From Clostridia bacterium (lineage in GTDB: Bacteria; Bacillota; Clostridia; Christensenellales; Aristaeellaceae): a stretch of DNA of 64,000 nt. The position numbers and the translations under genes were made by a program. Shown in pieces: positions 53,317 to 62,343 of this stretch. Numbering within the stretch: position 1 is the first letter of the stretch; each line of letters begins with the position of its first letter. Location of the stretch: NCBI GenBank assembly GCA_017524615.1, contig JAFXVJ010000019.1:1-64000 (forward strand), given 5' to 3'. A model generated the notes under the pieces. That model was given only the letters and a program-made list of their open reading frames with translations, did no database searches and had not been told where the DNA came from.

Positions 53317-55713
53317 ATGCAATTCGGATACTTTGACAACGCCAAACGAGAATACGTGATTACCGACCCCCGCACGCCCATGCCCTGGGCCAACTACCTG
53401 GGTTCCCCCGCATACGGCGCCATCGTGACCCAGAACGCCGGCGGGTACAGCTTCGTCCAGTCCGGCGCGGCGGGCCGCATCCTGCGCTATATGTTCAACC
53501 AGTTTGACGAGCCCGGCCGGTACATTTACCTGCGGGATGAGGACAGCGGCGATTTCTGGTCCGCTTCCTGGCGGCCGGTGGAAAAGCCCCTGGACCAGTT
53601 TGAAACCGTCACCCGCCACGGCACCAGCTACACCGAAATCGAATCCACCTATGACGAGATCCAGTCCAAAGCCCTGTATTATGTGCCCCAGGAAGCCACC
53701 CATGAGGTGTGGCGGCTGACCGTGACCAATACCGGCGACGCGCCGAGAAAAATCGGCGTGTTCGGCTACTGCGAGCTGACCACCGAATCCTTCTACACCC
53801 AGGATCTGGTGAACATGCAGTACACCCAGTTCATCACCGTCACCGAGTTCCACAAGGATCATATTCTGCAGCGCATCAACCAGTTCTGCGACCTGAACGC
53901 GGAGGGCGAAAACGGCCGGGAGCGGTTCTTCGGCCTGGCGGGCGCGGAGGTGTGCAGCTACACCGGCCGCCGGGAGCGGTTCCTGGGCACCAGCCGGTTC
54001 AACGCCCCCAAGGGCGTCGCGGACGGCAGGCTGGACGATTCCCTGAATTTCAACGGCAACCCCTGCGGCGCGCTGCACACCGTGATCGAGCTGCAGCCCG
54101 GCGAAAGCAAAACCGTCGCCTTCCTGCTGGGCCAGAAGGGCGAAAAGGAAGCCCAGGCCCTGATCCGCCGCTATCGCGACACCGCTTACACCGTGGACGC
54201 CGAATTGCGGGAGCTGATCGACTATTGGCACGGCAAGCTGAATCACCTGTCCATCCACACCCCTGACGATGACCTGAACACCATGGTGAACACCTGGAAC
54301 GCTTTCCAGTGCTTCACCACCTTCGTTTGGTCCCGCGCCGCCAGCCTGATTTACTGCGGCGAACGCAACGGCTACGGCTACCGCGACACCGTGCAGGACA
54401 TTCAGGGCATCATCCACCTGGATCCCGAAATGGCCAAGGAGCGCATCCGCTTCATGCTGTCCGCCCAAGTGCATCACGGCGCCGGGCTGCCGCTGGTGAA
54501 ATTCACCCACAACGCGGGCCACGAGGATACCCCGGAGCAGGACAGCTACGTCAAGGCCACCGGCCATCCCCATTACCGAGCGGACGACGCCATGTGGCTG
54601 TTCCCCACGGTGTATAAGTATGTGGCCGAAACCGGCGACCGGGATTTCCTGATGGAAGTGATCCCCTTCGCGGATCATGACGAGGGCACGGTGATCGAGC
54701 ATCTCCGGCGCGCCATCGACTTTACCATGCATCATTTAGGCGCCCACGGCATGCCCGCCGGCCTCCATGCCGACTGGAACGACTGCCTGAAGTTGGGCGG
54801 CCAGGGCGAAAGCAGCTTCGTGGCCTTCCAATTCTATCTGGCGCTGAATCAGCTGGATGAGCTGCTGCCCAAGACGGCGGAATACGCGGAATACAGCCAG
54901 TGGCTGAAGGACACTGCGGCGGATCAGCTGAAAAAGATCAATGAGTTTTTCTGGGAGGGGGACCGTTTCCTGCGGGGCTACACCCAGGAAGGCGCGGTGA
55001 TCGGCAGCAAGAACGATCCCGAGGCGGCCATGTGGCTCAATCCCCAGGCCTGGGGCGTCATTTCCAGAGGCGCCACCGAAGAGCAGGCCGAAAAGAGCAT
55101 GGAATCCGTTCATCTCCTGCTGAACACCCCCAACGGCATCGAGCTGATGGCCCCCTGCTACAAGCATCACGCCTTTAACGGCGCGGCCATGCTGCTGTTC
55201 AACCCCACCACCAAGGAAAACGGCGGCATCTTCTGCCAGCCCCAAGGCTGGGCCATCCTGGCGGAAGCCCTGCTGGGCCACGGCGGACGCGCCTTTGAGT
55301 ACTTCAAGGAATCCTGCCCCGCCGCCTACAACGACCGGGCGGAGATCCGCGAGGTGGAGCCCTATGTGCATTCCCAGTTCATCGAAGGCCACGAAACGCC
55401 CCAGCCCGGCCGCGCCCACGTGCATTGGCTGACGGGCACCGCCTCCACCGTCATGGTGGGCATGGTGGAAGGCATCCTGGGCCTCAGGCCCACGCCGGAC
55501 GGCCTGCGCATTTCCCCCGCCATTCCCGCCGAATGGAACAGCTTTACCATGGATAAAACCTTCCGGGGCAAGCGGCTGCACATCACCGTGGACAACAGCG
55601 CCCATCACGAGGGCGGCGTGCAGAAGCTGCTGGTCAATGGCCGGCAGGTGGACACCGACGTGCTGACCGACGATATGCTCGCCGACGGCGACCGGATCAC
55701 CGTGGTGATGTGA
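53317..55713 (+). CDS. GH94 glycoside phosphorylase
   Basis: A 798-residue inverting phosphorylase of family GH94, which splits a beta-linked disaccharide with phosphate to give a sugar 1-phosphate. It opens with FGYFDNAKREYVITDPRTPM then PWANYLG and GGYSF, as in cellobiose and chitobiose phosphorylases. The (alpha/alpha)6 domain has NGYGYRDTVQDIQGI near 350, GLHADWNDCLKL near 485 with the catalytic Asp, and KENGGIFCQPQGW near 630, then GRAHVHWLTGTASTVMVG. Length fits cellobiose/chitobiose phosphorylases; the exact disaccharide is not decided. AGAGGAGG precedes the ATG. No export signal, so substrate must be imported. Confidence 0.93.
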   Translation: MQFGYFDNAKREYVITDPRTPMPWANYLGSPAYGAIVTQNAGGYSFVQSGAAGRILRYMFNQFDEPGRYIYLRDEDSGDFWSASWRPVEKPLDQFETVTRHGTSYTEIESTYDEIQSKALYYVPQEATHEVWRLTVTNTGDAPRKIGVFGYCELTTESFYTQDLVNMQYTQFITVTEFHKDHILQRINQFCDLNAEGENGRERFFGLAGAEVCSYTGRRERFLGTSRFNAPKGVADGRLDDSLNFNGNPCGALHTVIELQPGESKTVAFLLGQKGEKEAQALIRRYRDTAYTVDAELRELIDYWHGKLNHLSIHTPDDDLNTMVNTWNAFQCFTTFVWSRAASLIYCGERNGYGYRDTVQDIQGIIHLDPEMAKERIRFMLSAQVHHGAGLPLVKFTHNAGHEDTPEQDSYVKATGHPHYRADDAMWLFPTVYKYVAETGDRDFLMEVIPFADHDEGTVIEHLRRAIDFTMHHLGAHGMPAGLHADWNDCLKLGGQGESSFVAFQFYLALNQLDELLPKTAEYAEYSQWLKDTAADQLKKINEFFWEGDRFLRGYTQEGAVIGSKNDPEAAMWLNPQAWGVISRGATEEQAEKSMESVHLLLNTPNGIELMAPCYKHHAFNGAAMLLFNPTTKENGGIFCQPQGWAILAEALLGHGGRAFEYFKESCPAAYNDRAEIREVEPYVHSQFIEGHETPQPGRAHVHWLTGTASTVMVGMVEGILGLRPTPDGLRISPAIPAEWNSFTMDKTFRGKRLHITVDNSAHHEGGVQKLLVNGRQVDTDVLTDDMLADGDRITVVM

Positions 55714-55809
55714 TCGCGGCCGACAGCACGTGCTGCTGTCTCCGGCTGGTAAAACCGGCCTTGCGGATTCGGCCGTGGCTCTTTCGGGGTTCATCGGCCG
55801 TCTGCCATC

Positions 55810-55843
55810 CCAGGGAACGCCTGTCGCGTTCCCTGGTTTTTTT
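55810..55843 (+). terminator. Rho-independent terminator after the GH94 gene
   Basis: CCAGGGAACGC (55810-55820) pairs perfectly with GCGTTCCCTGG (55826-55836), followed by seven T. Confidence 0.95.
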
Positions 55844-55845
55844 CG

Positions 55846-56046
55846 GTCCTTCACGGATCGTGAGGGAAACGAAAGCCTTTCGGCGTCATCCCGGGCGCAG
55901 CGAAGCCAGGAGGCGAAGCGCAGCCGAGGGATCCATGCGAGCATCCGGTAAACAGATCATTCGACTCCCCTCCGCTTTTCGCTCCACGCCGCTCAAGAGG
56001 ACAGGAAAGGCCGTTCCTTTTTTTCCAGCTCTTCCCGTGAAGAATC
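55846..56046 (+). repeat. GTCATCCC-type intergenic repeat, copy 3
   Basis: About 200 bp. Ends TCCTTCACGGATCG and CTTCCCGTGAAGAATC are imperfect inverted repeats. Core: GGCGTCATCCCGGGC, GAGGCGAAGCGCAGCC, GAGGGATCCATGCG, then CTCCGCTTTTCGCTCC, CGCCGCTCAAGAGGACAGG. It begins 3 nt after the T-run of the terminator at 55810-55843. Confidence 0.85.
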
Positions 56047-56194
56047 TTTTTCAGTGCGTTTGTTGCAGGATGACCTGTTCTCGGATACCCCCGGCTGCCT
56101 CGCCGAACGCCGGATTTTCCATAGGTCCCTTCCGCACTTGCAAGGAAAGGACAGAATTTGCAATTTTTCTTTCCAATTATCTGTTGAAAATACC

Positions 56195-56223
56195 TTGACA
56201 AATTTGTAACATATGTGTAAAAT
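56195..56223 (+). promoter_or_regulatory. Promoter of rny
   Basis: Perfect TTGACA (56195-56200), 17-nt spacer, TAAAAT (56218-56223), in an AT-rich stretch unlike the surrounding DNA. Confidence 0.88.
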
Positions 56224-56229
56224 AATTTT

Positions 56230-56528
56230 GATCGGCTGAAAACCGACGTCGTTCGGACGGCGTTGGGAAGCTGTTTTCGGATACAGGTTGCTTCTTCGTT
56301 CCTTCTTGCAGGCGTTTGCCGCTTTTCCATAGGGGCGCGGGCTTATATATCCGTCTGTCCCGTCCCGGTGCGTGTGGGTGTGTGTATGCTTGCGTGTTCA
56401 AGCACGCGGTATCAGAATACAGCTTGGCCGTGCGATAAAACGGCTTTTTGTCGTATGGATTTTGGCCGCTGAACAGAGCAATTGACGATTGAAGAGAAAG
56501 AAACATAGAAAGGAGGAAATGCTGAAAA
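56230..56528 (+). promoter_or_regulatory. Long 5' leader of rny
   Basis: About 300 nt separate the predicted transcription start from the rny start codon. The leader has no open frame with a ribosome site, includes a G/T-rich tract (about 56371-56400) and a short inverted pair near the 5' end (AACCGACGTCG/CGGACGGCGTT). A ribosome site AAAGGAGG at 56509-56516 ends it. It may control rny through RNA structure; no known riboswitch class was recognised. Confidence 0.45.
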
Positions 56529-58091
56529 ATGCATCCAATCATTTGGATTCTGATTGCGCTGACGGCTGCGGCCATCGGCGCTTGGGGCGGCTATACCTAC
56601 CGCCGCAACGTGGCTGAAAAGAAAATCGGCCGCACGGAAGAATATGCCAAAAAGCTGCTGGATGACGCCACCCGGAAGGCGGAGGACAATAAAAAAGAAA
56701 TGATCCTGGCCGCCAAGGAAGAGATCCTGCAGCTGAAAAGTGAATTGGACAAGGAAAGCCGCGCCCGCCGCACGGAGCTGCAGCGCTCCGAGCGCCGCAT
56801 GGAGCAGCGGGAAGAGACCCTGGACAAGCGCGAAGCGCAGCTGGATAAACGCAAGGATCAGCTGGGCGAGCGTGAAGAAAGCCTGAACCAGAAGTACGCC
56901 GATGTGCAAAAGCTGGAAGAGGAAGCCAAGGAGATCAAGCAAAAGCAGGTGGCCGAGCTGGAACGCATCGCCACCATGACCCAGGATGAAGCCCGGCAGA
57001 TGGTGATCGACCGGGTGGAAAAGGAGGCGTTCCACGACGCCGCCGCCACGGTACGGGAAATCGAAAGCCGGGCCAAGGAGGAGGGCGAAAAGAAAGCCCG
57101 CAACATCATCGCCCTGGCCATTCAGAAATGCGCCGCCGATCACGTGGCGGAGACCACCGTATCCGTCATCAACCTGCCCAACGACGATATGAAGGGCCGC
57201 ATCATCGGCCGCGAGGGCCGCAACATCCGCGCCCTGGAAACCGCCACCGGCGTGGACCTGATCATCGACGACACCCCCGAGGCCGTCATCGTGTCCGCCT
57301 TCGATCCGGTGCGGCGTGAGATCGCCCGGCTGGCCATCGAAAAGCTGATCATGGACGGCCGCATCCATCCCGCCCGCATCGAGGAATGCGTGGAAAAGGC
57401 CAAGAAGGAAGTGGAAAACCAGATCCGGGAGGCCGGCGAACAGGCCGTGTTCGAAACCGGTCAGCACGGCATCCATCCCGAATTGGTCAAGCTGCTGGGC
57501 CGGATGAAGTTCCGCACCAGCTACGGCCAGAACGTGCTGAAGCACTCCATCGAGGTCAGCCACCTGGCGGGCCTGATGGCCGCCGAGCTGGGCGCCGACG
57601 TGGCGCTGGCCAAGCGCGCGGGCCTTTTGCACGATATCGGCAAGGCCGTCGACCACGAGCAGGAGGGCACCCACGTGTCCCTGGGCGGCGAATTGGCCCG
57701 CAAGTATCATGAGAGCCCCGACGTGATCCACGCCATCCTGGCCCACCATAACGACGTGGAGCCCCAGACCGTGGAAGCCGTGCTGGTGCAGGCCGCCGAC
57801 GCCATCAGCGCCGCGCGTCCCGGTGCCCGCCGCGAATCGCTGGAGAATTACATCAAGCGCCTGACCAAGCTGGAGGAGATCGCCAATTCCTTCAACGGCG
57901 TGGAAAAGTGCTTCGCCATCCAGTCCGGCCGCGAGGTGCGCATCATGGTCAAGCCCGAGGATGTGACCGACGAGGGCACCAAGGTGCTGGCCAAGGAAAT
58001 CGCCAAGCGCATCGAAAAGGAAATGGAATATCCCGGCCAGATCCGCGTGAACGTGATCCGCGAAACCCGCAGCACGGAATACGCCAAATAA
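56529..58091 (+). CDS. rny: Ribonuclease Y
   Basis: A 520-residue membrane-anchored endoribonuclease that starts mRNA decay in Firmicutes. Layout: one N-terminal membrane helix (residues 4-22), a long coiled coil (about 30-205, ending with [20 protein letters not shown]), a KH domain (about 210-275; [20 protein letters not shown]), and an HD domain (about 335-430; [12 protein letters not shown] then [15 protein letters not shown] and ILAHHNDVE). All hallmarks and the normal length are present. The ATG at 56529 is about 12 nt after AGGAGG, slightly long; a nearer ATG at 56519 is out of frame. Single-gene unit with its own promoter and terminator. Confidence 0.97.
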   Translation: MHPIIWILIALTAAAIGAWGGYTYRRNVAEKKIGRTEEYAKKLLDDATRKAEDNKKEMILAAKEEILQLKSELDKESRARRTELQRSERRMEQREETLDKREAQLDKRKDQLGEREESLNQKYADVQKLEEEAKEIKQKQVAELERIATMTQDEARQMVIDRVEKEAFHDAAATVREIESRAKEEGEKKARNIIALAIQKCAADHVAETTVSVINLPNDDMKGRIIGREGRNIRALETATGVDLIIDDTPEAVIVSAFDPVRREIARLAIEKLIMDGRIHPARIEECVEKAKKEVENQIREAGEQAVFETGQHGIHPELVKLLGRMKFRTSYGQNVLKHSIEVSHLAGLMAAELGADVALAKRAGLLHDIGKAVDHEQEGTHVSLGGELARKYHESPDVIHAILAHHNDVEPQTVEAVLVQAADAISAARPGARRESLENYIKRLTKLEEIANSFNGVEKCFAIQSGREVRIMVKPEDVTDEGTKVLAKEIAKRIEKEMEYPGQIRVNVIRETRSTEYAK

Positions 58092-58102
58092 TCCGGCACA
58101 GC

Positions 58103-58137
58103 AAAAACACCCGAAGGATTCATCGACGGGTGTTTTT
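58103..58137 (+). terminator. Rho-independent terminator after rny
   Basis: AAAAACACCCG (58103-58113) pairs with CGGGTGTTTTT (58127-58137). The A- and T-rich flanks suit both strands. Between it and the pgi promoter, 58175-58230 holds another structured GC-rich stretch ending in TTTTTT (CGGATC/GATCCG pair). Confidence 0.9.
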
Positions 58138-58241
58138 CTTTGCGGATCCCGCTTCCGTGCTGCCGCGGCGGCGACGCACGGATCCCCCCTGGACGGGAAG
58201 CCAGGAAAGGCTCCCGATCCGAGGTTTTTTGTCACGGCCTG

Positions 58242-58271
58242 TTGCAAGCCGGTCCGCGTATCATGTATAAT
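58242..58271 (+). promoter_or_regulatory. Promoter of pgi
   Basis: TTGCAA (58242-58247), 18-nt spacer, perfect TATAAT (58266-58271), about 57 nt before the start. Confidence 0.75.
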
Positions 58272-58334
58272 AAGGCTGCCGGCCGCAGGCGCCGGAAAAC
58301 TGATGGCGATTTTTATACAGAAAGGAAGAATTTC

Positions 58335-59918
58335 ATGATTTCCTGGAAGAATCCCGATACCACCGCCGCGTGGAGCAGATTGAACGCACTGAAAAACAAG
58401 GTGGACCTGAAAACCGTCATGGCGGGAGAAGCGGGCGCTCAGCGCGTGAAGGCTTACGCCGCGCCCATGGCCGCGGGCCTGAGCTACCATTACGCTGCCA
58501 AGCAGGTGGACGACGAGGTGCTCTCCGCGCTGCAGGCCCTGGCGGATGAAATGCAGCTGACGGAAAAATACGAAGCGCTGTACAACGGCGAGGTGATCAA
58601 CACCGGCGAAAAGCGCCTGGTGCTGCACCAGCTGACCCGAGGCCAATTGGGCCAGGACGTGGTGGCCGACGGCGTCAACAAGCGGGAATTCTATGAGGCT
58701 CAGCGCCTGAAGGCCGGGGAATTCGCGCGCAAAGTGCATAAAGGCGAAATCACCAACGCGGCCGGCGAACCATTCACCACCGTGGTGCAAATCGGCATCG
58801 GCGGCAGCGATCTGGGCCCCCGGGCCATGTATCTGGCCCTGGAAAACTGGGCCAGGCAGCAGGGCTGTCTGCGCATGGAAGCCCGATTCATCAGCAATGT
58901 GGATCCGGACGACGCCGCCAGCGTACTCAAGGGCATCGACGTCAGCCGTTCCCTGTTCGTGCTGGTGAGCAAGTCCGGCACCACGCTGGAAACCCTGACC
59001 AACGAATCCTTCGTGAAGGACGCGCTGAAAAACGCCGGCCTGGACCCCGCCAGGCACATGGTGGCCGTCACCAGCGAAACCAGCCCCCTGGCCAAGAGCC
59101 GGGATTATCTGGCCGCGTTCTTCATGGACGACTATATCGGCGGGCGCTACTCCTCCACCTCCTGCGTGGGCGGCGCGGTGCTGTCCCTGGCCTTTGGGCC
59201 CGAAGTGTTTGAACGGTTCCTGCAGGGCGCGGCGGCGGAAGACAGCCTGGCCCGGGAAGCCGATGTGAAAAAGAACGCCGCGCTGCTGGACGCCCTGATC
59301 GGCGTATACGAGCGCAACGTGCAGGGCTATCCCGCCACGGCGGTGCTGCCCTATTCCCAGGCCCTTTCCCGCTTCCCCGCCCATCTGCAGCAATTGGATA
59401 TGGAATCCAACGGCAAATCCGTGAACCGTTTCGGCGAGCCCGTGGATTACGTGACCGGCCCCATCATCTTCGGTGAGCCCGGCACCAACGGCCAGCATTC
59501 CTTCTATCAGCTGCTGCACCAGGGCACGGACATCATCCCCCTGCAGTTCGTGGGCTTCCGCCGCAATCAGGCGGGCATGGATGTGGTGATCCAGGGCAGC
59601 ACCAGCCAGCAGAAGCTGTGCGCCAATGTGGCCGCCCAGATCATGGCCTTCGCCTGCGGCAAGCAAGACGCCAATCCCAATAAGAATTTCGACGGCGGTC
59701 GGCCCTCCTCCATCATCATCGGCGATCAGCTGACCCCCGAGGCCCTGGGCGCGCTGCTGAGCCATTTTGAAAACAAAGTGATGTTCCAGGGCTTCGTGTG
59801 GAACCTGAACAGCTTCGACCAGGAGGGCGTGCAGCTGGGCAAGGTGCTGGCCAAGCGGGTGCTGGCTCACGAGACAGACGGCGCGCTGAAGGCGTACAGC
59901 GATTTGCTGGATATCTGA
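58335..59918 (+). CDS. pgi: Glucose-6-phosphate isomerase
   Basis: A 527-residue isomerase linking glucose 6-phosphate and fructose 6-phosphate. Two SIS domains: first with VVQIGIGGSDLGPRAMYLAL near 150 and LFVLVSKSGTTLETLTNESF near 215; second with GRYSSTSCVGGAVLSLAFGP near 270 and QQLDMESNGKSVNRFG near 350 (catalytic Glu of ExNGK), GEPGTNGQHSFYQLLHQG near 382 (catalytic His) and VLAKRVLAHE near the end. AAAGGAAG precedes the ATG. It is transcribed alone, between rny and a terminator. Confidence 0.97.
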   Translation: MISWKNPDTTAAWSRLNALKNKVDLKTVMAGEAGAQRVKAYAAPMAAGLSYHYAAKQVDDEVLSALQALADEMQLTEKYEALYNGEVINTGEKRLVLHQLTRGQLGQDVVADGVNKREFYEAQRLKAGEFARKVHKGEITNAAGEPFTTVVQIGIGGSDLGPRAMYLALENWARQQGCLRMEARFISNVDPDDAASVLKGIDVSRSLFVLVSKSGTTLETLTNESFVKDALKNAGLDPARHMVAVTSETSPLAKSRDYLAAFFMDDYIGGRYSSTSCVGGAVLSLAFGPEVFERFLQGAAAEDSLAREADVKKNAALLDALIGVYERNVQGYPATAVLPYSQALSRFPAHLQQLDMESNGKSVNRFGEPVDYVTGPIIFGEPGTNGQHSFYQLLHQGTDIIPLQFVGFRRNQAGMDVVIQGSTSQQKLCANVAAQIMAFACGKQDANPNKNFDGGRPSSIIIGDQLTPEALGALLSHFENKVMFQGFVWNLNSFDQEGVQLGKVLAKRVLAHETDGALKAYSDLLDI

Positions 59919-60027
59919 GACGCCGCCTTGTTCTGATGCTGTCCGTTCATCGCTTGCCGGTACGGATTCATATCAGGAAATCGACGTCCCGGAGGCATCG
60001 CGCTTTTGCGATCTATCCGGGAACACC

Positions 60028-60060
60028 AAAAACGCGGGGGAATATGCCCTCGCGTTTTTT
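60028..60060 (+). terminator. Rho-independent terminator after pgi
   Basis: AAAAACGCGGGGG (60028-60040) pairs with CCCTCGCGTTTTTT (60048-60060) with one bulge. It is followed by a GTCATCCC-type repeat. Confidence 0.88.
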
Positions 60061-60072
60061 CACGGCTTTTTG

Positions 60073-60268
60073 GTTCTTCACGGATTGTGTGGGAAACAAA
60101 AACACCTCGGTGTCATCCCGAGCAAAGCGAAGCCGGGAGGCGAAACGCAGTCAAGGGATCTGCATGAATCCGGCATATAGATCTTTCGACTTCGTTCCGC
60201 TCTCGCTCCCCGCCGCTCAAGATGACAGGAAAGGCCGTTTCTTTCACCCTGACATCCCGTGAGGATTC
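60073..60268 (+). repeat. GTCATCCC-type intergenic repeat, copy 4
   Basis: About 195 bp. Ends TTCTTCACGGATTGTG and CATCCCGTGAGGATTC are imperfect inverted repeats; the arms GTGTCATCCCGAGC and GCTCAAGATGACAGG are complementary around a centre with GAGGGATCTG... and CTTCGTTCCGCTC. It starts 12 nt after a terminator T-run, as do other copies. Confidence 0.88.
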
Positions 60269-60311
60269 GCTTTTTTGCCTCTCCTGCTGTCTCCTGCTAT
60301 TTGGTTTATAC

Positions 60312-60740
60312 TATTCGCGTTCTAAGATCCAAATTGGCAAGGATGAAAAAAGAGCAAAGGGACGACGGGGCGTTCTCTTTCGGAGCCCGAAAGAGAACCA
60401 GAAAGGGCGCTATAACGGCGGTGGTCATCGTATAGCTTCTGGCCCGGCCGCTGAAAGCGGCCATCCCGGATGCAATGCATCCGGGGAAAGCCGGGGAACC
60501 ATCCCCATGGAAAAGCTCGCTTTTCCCTGGGGATTTCCCCGGCTTTCATTGGGCCAGAAGCTCTCAAGCTTTCCGTAATTCCAGCGTAACACGCGACGAT
60601 TCCTTGGTTCTATCGATCAAGCAATTTCGCGAGGAGCGGGTCCAGGGGATCATCCCCTGGCGCGGGGTTCAGGGGCCGCGTAGGCCCCTGCCTCGTCCTC
60701 CTCTTCTTATCTCTCTCTTTGCGAATTGTGTTTTAAAACC
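60312..60740 (+). repeat. Dispersed hairpin element, copy D (full length)
   Basis: Left end CGCGTTCTAAGATCCAAATT; right end GCGAATTGTGTTTTAAAACC. It has the same hairpin chain as copy C. The H2 loop differs (CCGGATGCAATGCATCCGG), keeping the stem, and in the long arm both strands carry the GGGGAT/ATCCCC variants, so pairing is maintained. The outer stem is AGCTTCTGGCCC/GGGCCAGAAGCT. It lies between the convergent ends of pgi and the SSB-like gene. Confidence 0.9.
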
Positions 60741-60863
60741 TTAACAGATTTGGGATGGATTTTTTGTTCTGCCAAAGCGGAACGAAGGGTGGCGCAGCAG
60801 CGCTGCGTTCACCGCAGGGACGCGCTGCCAGAACGAAAAAGACGCCCAAAGTTGTAAGATTTT
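60735..60863 (+). repeat. Small inverted-repeat unit fused to copy D
   Basis: AAAACCTTAACAGATTTGGG (60735-60754) is answered by CCCAAAGTTGTAAGATTTT (60845-60863), and TTTTTTGTTCTGCC (60760-60773) by GCCAGAACGAAAAA (60827-60840), giving a nested palindrome of about 130 bp. One arm (AAAACCTTACAACTTTGG) also ends copy A. The unit lies 18 bp from the stop of the SSB-like gene. Confidence 0.65.
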
Positions 60864-60880
60864 AGAAGAACAGTACTACA

Positions 60881-61537
60881 TCACTGCGGTATTGCGCTTT
60901 CCCTCTCCAGCGGCGCGGGGGCCATGGGTACGTCCTTCAGGCAGGTCAGCCGGCTGATGGACACTTCATAGGCCATGCGGTTCATGACGGTGCCGTCGGG
61001 CATTTGCTTTTGGTATTCCCGGCTCTGGAACCTGCCCTGCACCTCCAGCCGCTCGCCCACGCTCAGCTGAGCGGCATAGCGGGCGGTACGGCCCCAGGCG
61101 ATGCAGGGGATATAATCGCTTTTGCCAAAAGCGCGGTTCACCGCCAGCATCAGGTCGGCAATTTCCCGGCCGAAGGGCGTGGTGCGGAAGGCCGGCGGCT
61201 TGCAGATGGCCCCGGTCAGGCGGATCATATTGGGGTTTTCCTCATCGTCGGGCGGCAGCAGGCGCTGGGCGAATGCGGTGAGCAGCAGCCGTCCGGCGCC
61301 GCCCATCACCTTGTTGTAGGATCGCAGCTGGCCCAGGATGGTCAGCCGCGTGCCCGGCGTGACCTGACTGTTCATCAGCCGTTCGCTCACGGTGACCGGC
61401 AGCACGTCCTGAGTCCCGGACAGCCGGGGCACCCGCACATCCATGCGGTAGAATTGTTCGCCAAACACCTCGTGATCCAATACCGGCGCTGATTCGATGA
61501 CGCCGCACAGGGTCAATTGGTTGTTTTCCGTATCCAT
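60881..61537 (-). CDS. SSB-like protein with two OB-fold units
   Basis: A 218-residue protein built of two single-stranded-DNA-binding-type OB folds: residues about 5-92 (LTLCGVIESAPVLDHE, LPVTVSERL, LTILGQLRSYNK) and about 100-200 (IRLTGAICKPPAFRTTPFGR then DLMLAVNRAFGKSDYIPCIA, ERLEVQGRFQSREYQKQMPD). The second is closest to bacterial SSB. It lacks the acidic DDDIPF-type tail that recruits repair partners. It may bind single-stranded DNA or a partner strand. GGAGGTG precedes the ATG; the deacetylase gene ends 2 nt upstream, so they form an operon. Confidence 0.82.
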   Translation of the reverse strand: MDTENNQLTLCGVIESAPVLDHEVFGEQFYRMDVRVPRLSGTQDVLPVTVSERLMNSQVTPGTRLTILGQLRSYNKVMGGAGRLLLTAFAQRLLPPDDEENPNMIRLTGAICKPPAFRTTPFGREIADLMLAVNRAFGKSDYIPCIAWGRTARYAAQLSVGERLEVQGRFQSREYQKQMPDGTVMNRMAYEVSISRLTCLKDVPMAPAPLERESAIPQ

Positions 61538-61539
61538 GT

Positions 61540-62343
61540 TTACACCTCCGGTACTGTTGCGGCAGGGCGCTGACGGCCCTGCGCGTCAATGGTGGTTTCT
61601 CCTGTCAGCAGCAATTGGGACACGGGTATCACCGTGAACCCCTGCTCCTGATAGCTTTTGAGGATCGCGGGCAAAGCATCCAGGATATATTTGGAATCGT
61701 TGTGAAACAGCACGATATCGCCGCTGTGCACGCTGCGGGTGGCCCGGTCGATCATGGGCTGGACGCCCAGGTTCTTCCAGTCCAGGGAATCCACGCTCCA
61801 CTGGATCGCCTGATACCCCTCCGCCCGGGCGATGAGCACGACATCATTGTTATAATCCCCGTAGGGCGGCCGGAACAGCGTGGGGCGCGAGCCTGTCAAT
61901 TCCTCGATGTGCCCGGCCACGGTGCTCAGTTCCTGCCGGATCCCGTCCCGGCTCAGCTTGGTCATTTGGGGATGGGTGGTGGAATGATTGCCGATTTCGT
62001 GGCCCCGGGCCGCCACCTCCTTCACCAGCTCCGGATACCGCTGCACCCAGGTATCCACCACGAAGAACGTGGTTTTCACCCCGTATTCATCCAGGATATC
62101 CAGCAGCTTCAGGGTCTTATCCCCGCCCCAGGCCGCGTCAAAGCTGATGGCGATGACGGGGTCACTGCGCTCCACAGAATAGACCGGCAGTTCACGCTTT
62201 CTGGCCACCACCTCCGCCGTGCGCGCCTGAACGGCATATACCGCGCCCACCGCGCACAGCAGCATCAGGGCGGCCAGGGATGCCGCAGCGATTCTCCTGC
62301 GCTCCACGCGCGTCATCGCGGCCTGCTCTACCCGTTTGATCAT
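61540..62343 (-). CDS. PdaB-like polysaccharide deacetylase
   Basis: A 267-residue NodB-fold deacetylase with an N-terminal membrane anchor (about 18-40). Motif 1 is ISFDAAWGG near 72, where the second Asp of TFDDG is replaced, as in the PdaB sporulation group; motif 2 is GHEIGNHSTTHPQMT near 120 (metal His residues); motif 3 RPPYGDYNN near 165; motif 4 QWSVDSLDW near 188; motif 5 DIVLFHN near 215. It probably acts on GlcNAc residues of the wall or spore cortex. AAGGAGG about 11 nt before the ATG at 62343 sets the start; the frame is open 100 codons further without a ribosome site. Confidence 0.88.
   Translation of the reverse strand: MIKRVEQAAMTRVERRRIAAASLAALMLLCAVGAVYAVQARTAEVVARKRELPVYSVERSDPVIAISFDAAWGGDKTLKLLDILDEYGVKTTFFVVDTWVQRYPELVKEVAARGHEIGNHSTTHPQMTKLSRDGIRQELSTVAGHIEELTGSRPTLFRPPYGDYNNDVVLIARAEGYQAIQWSVDSLDWKNLGVQPMIDRATRSVHSGDIVLFHNDSKYILDALPAILKSYQEQGFTVIPVSQLLLTGETTIDAQGRQRPAATVPEV

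Noticed and set aside
56412..59870. Open minus-strand frame of 1152 codons opposite rny and pgi
   Set aside because: It mirrors two highly conserved genes on the other strand, has repetitive His/Gly/Leu-rich text, no ribosome site and no family match; it is a by-product of GC-rich codon use.
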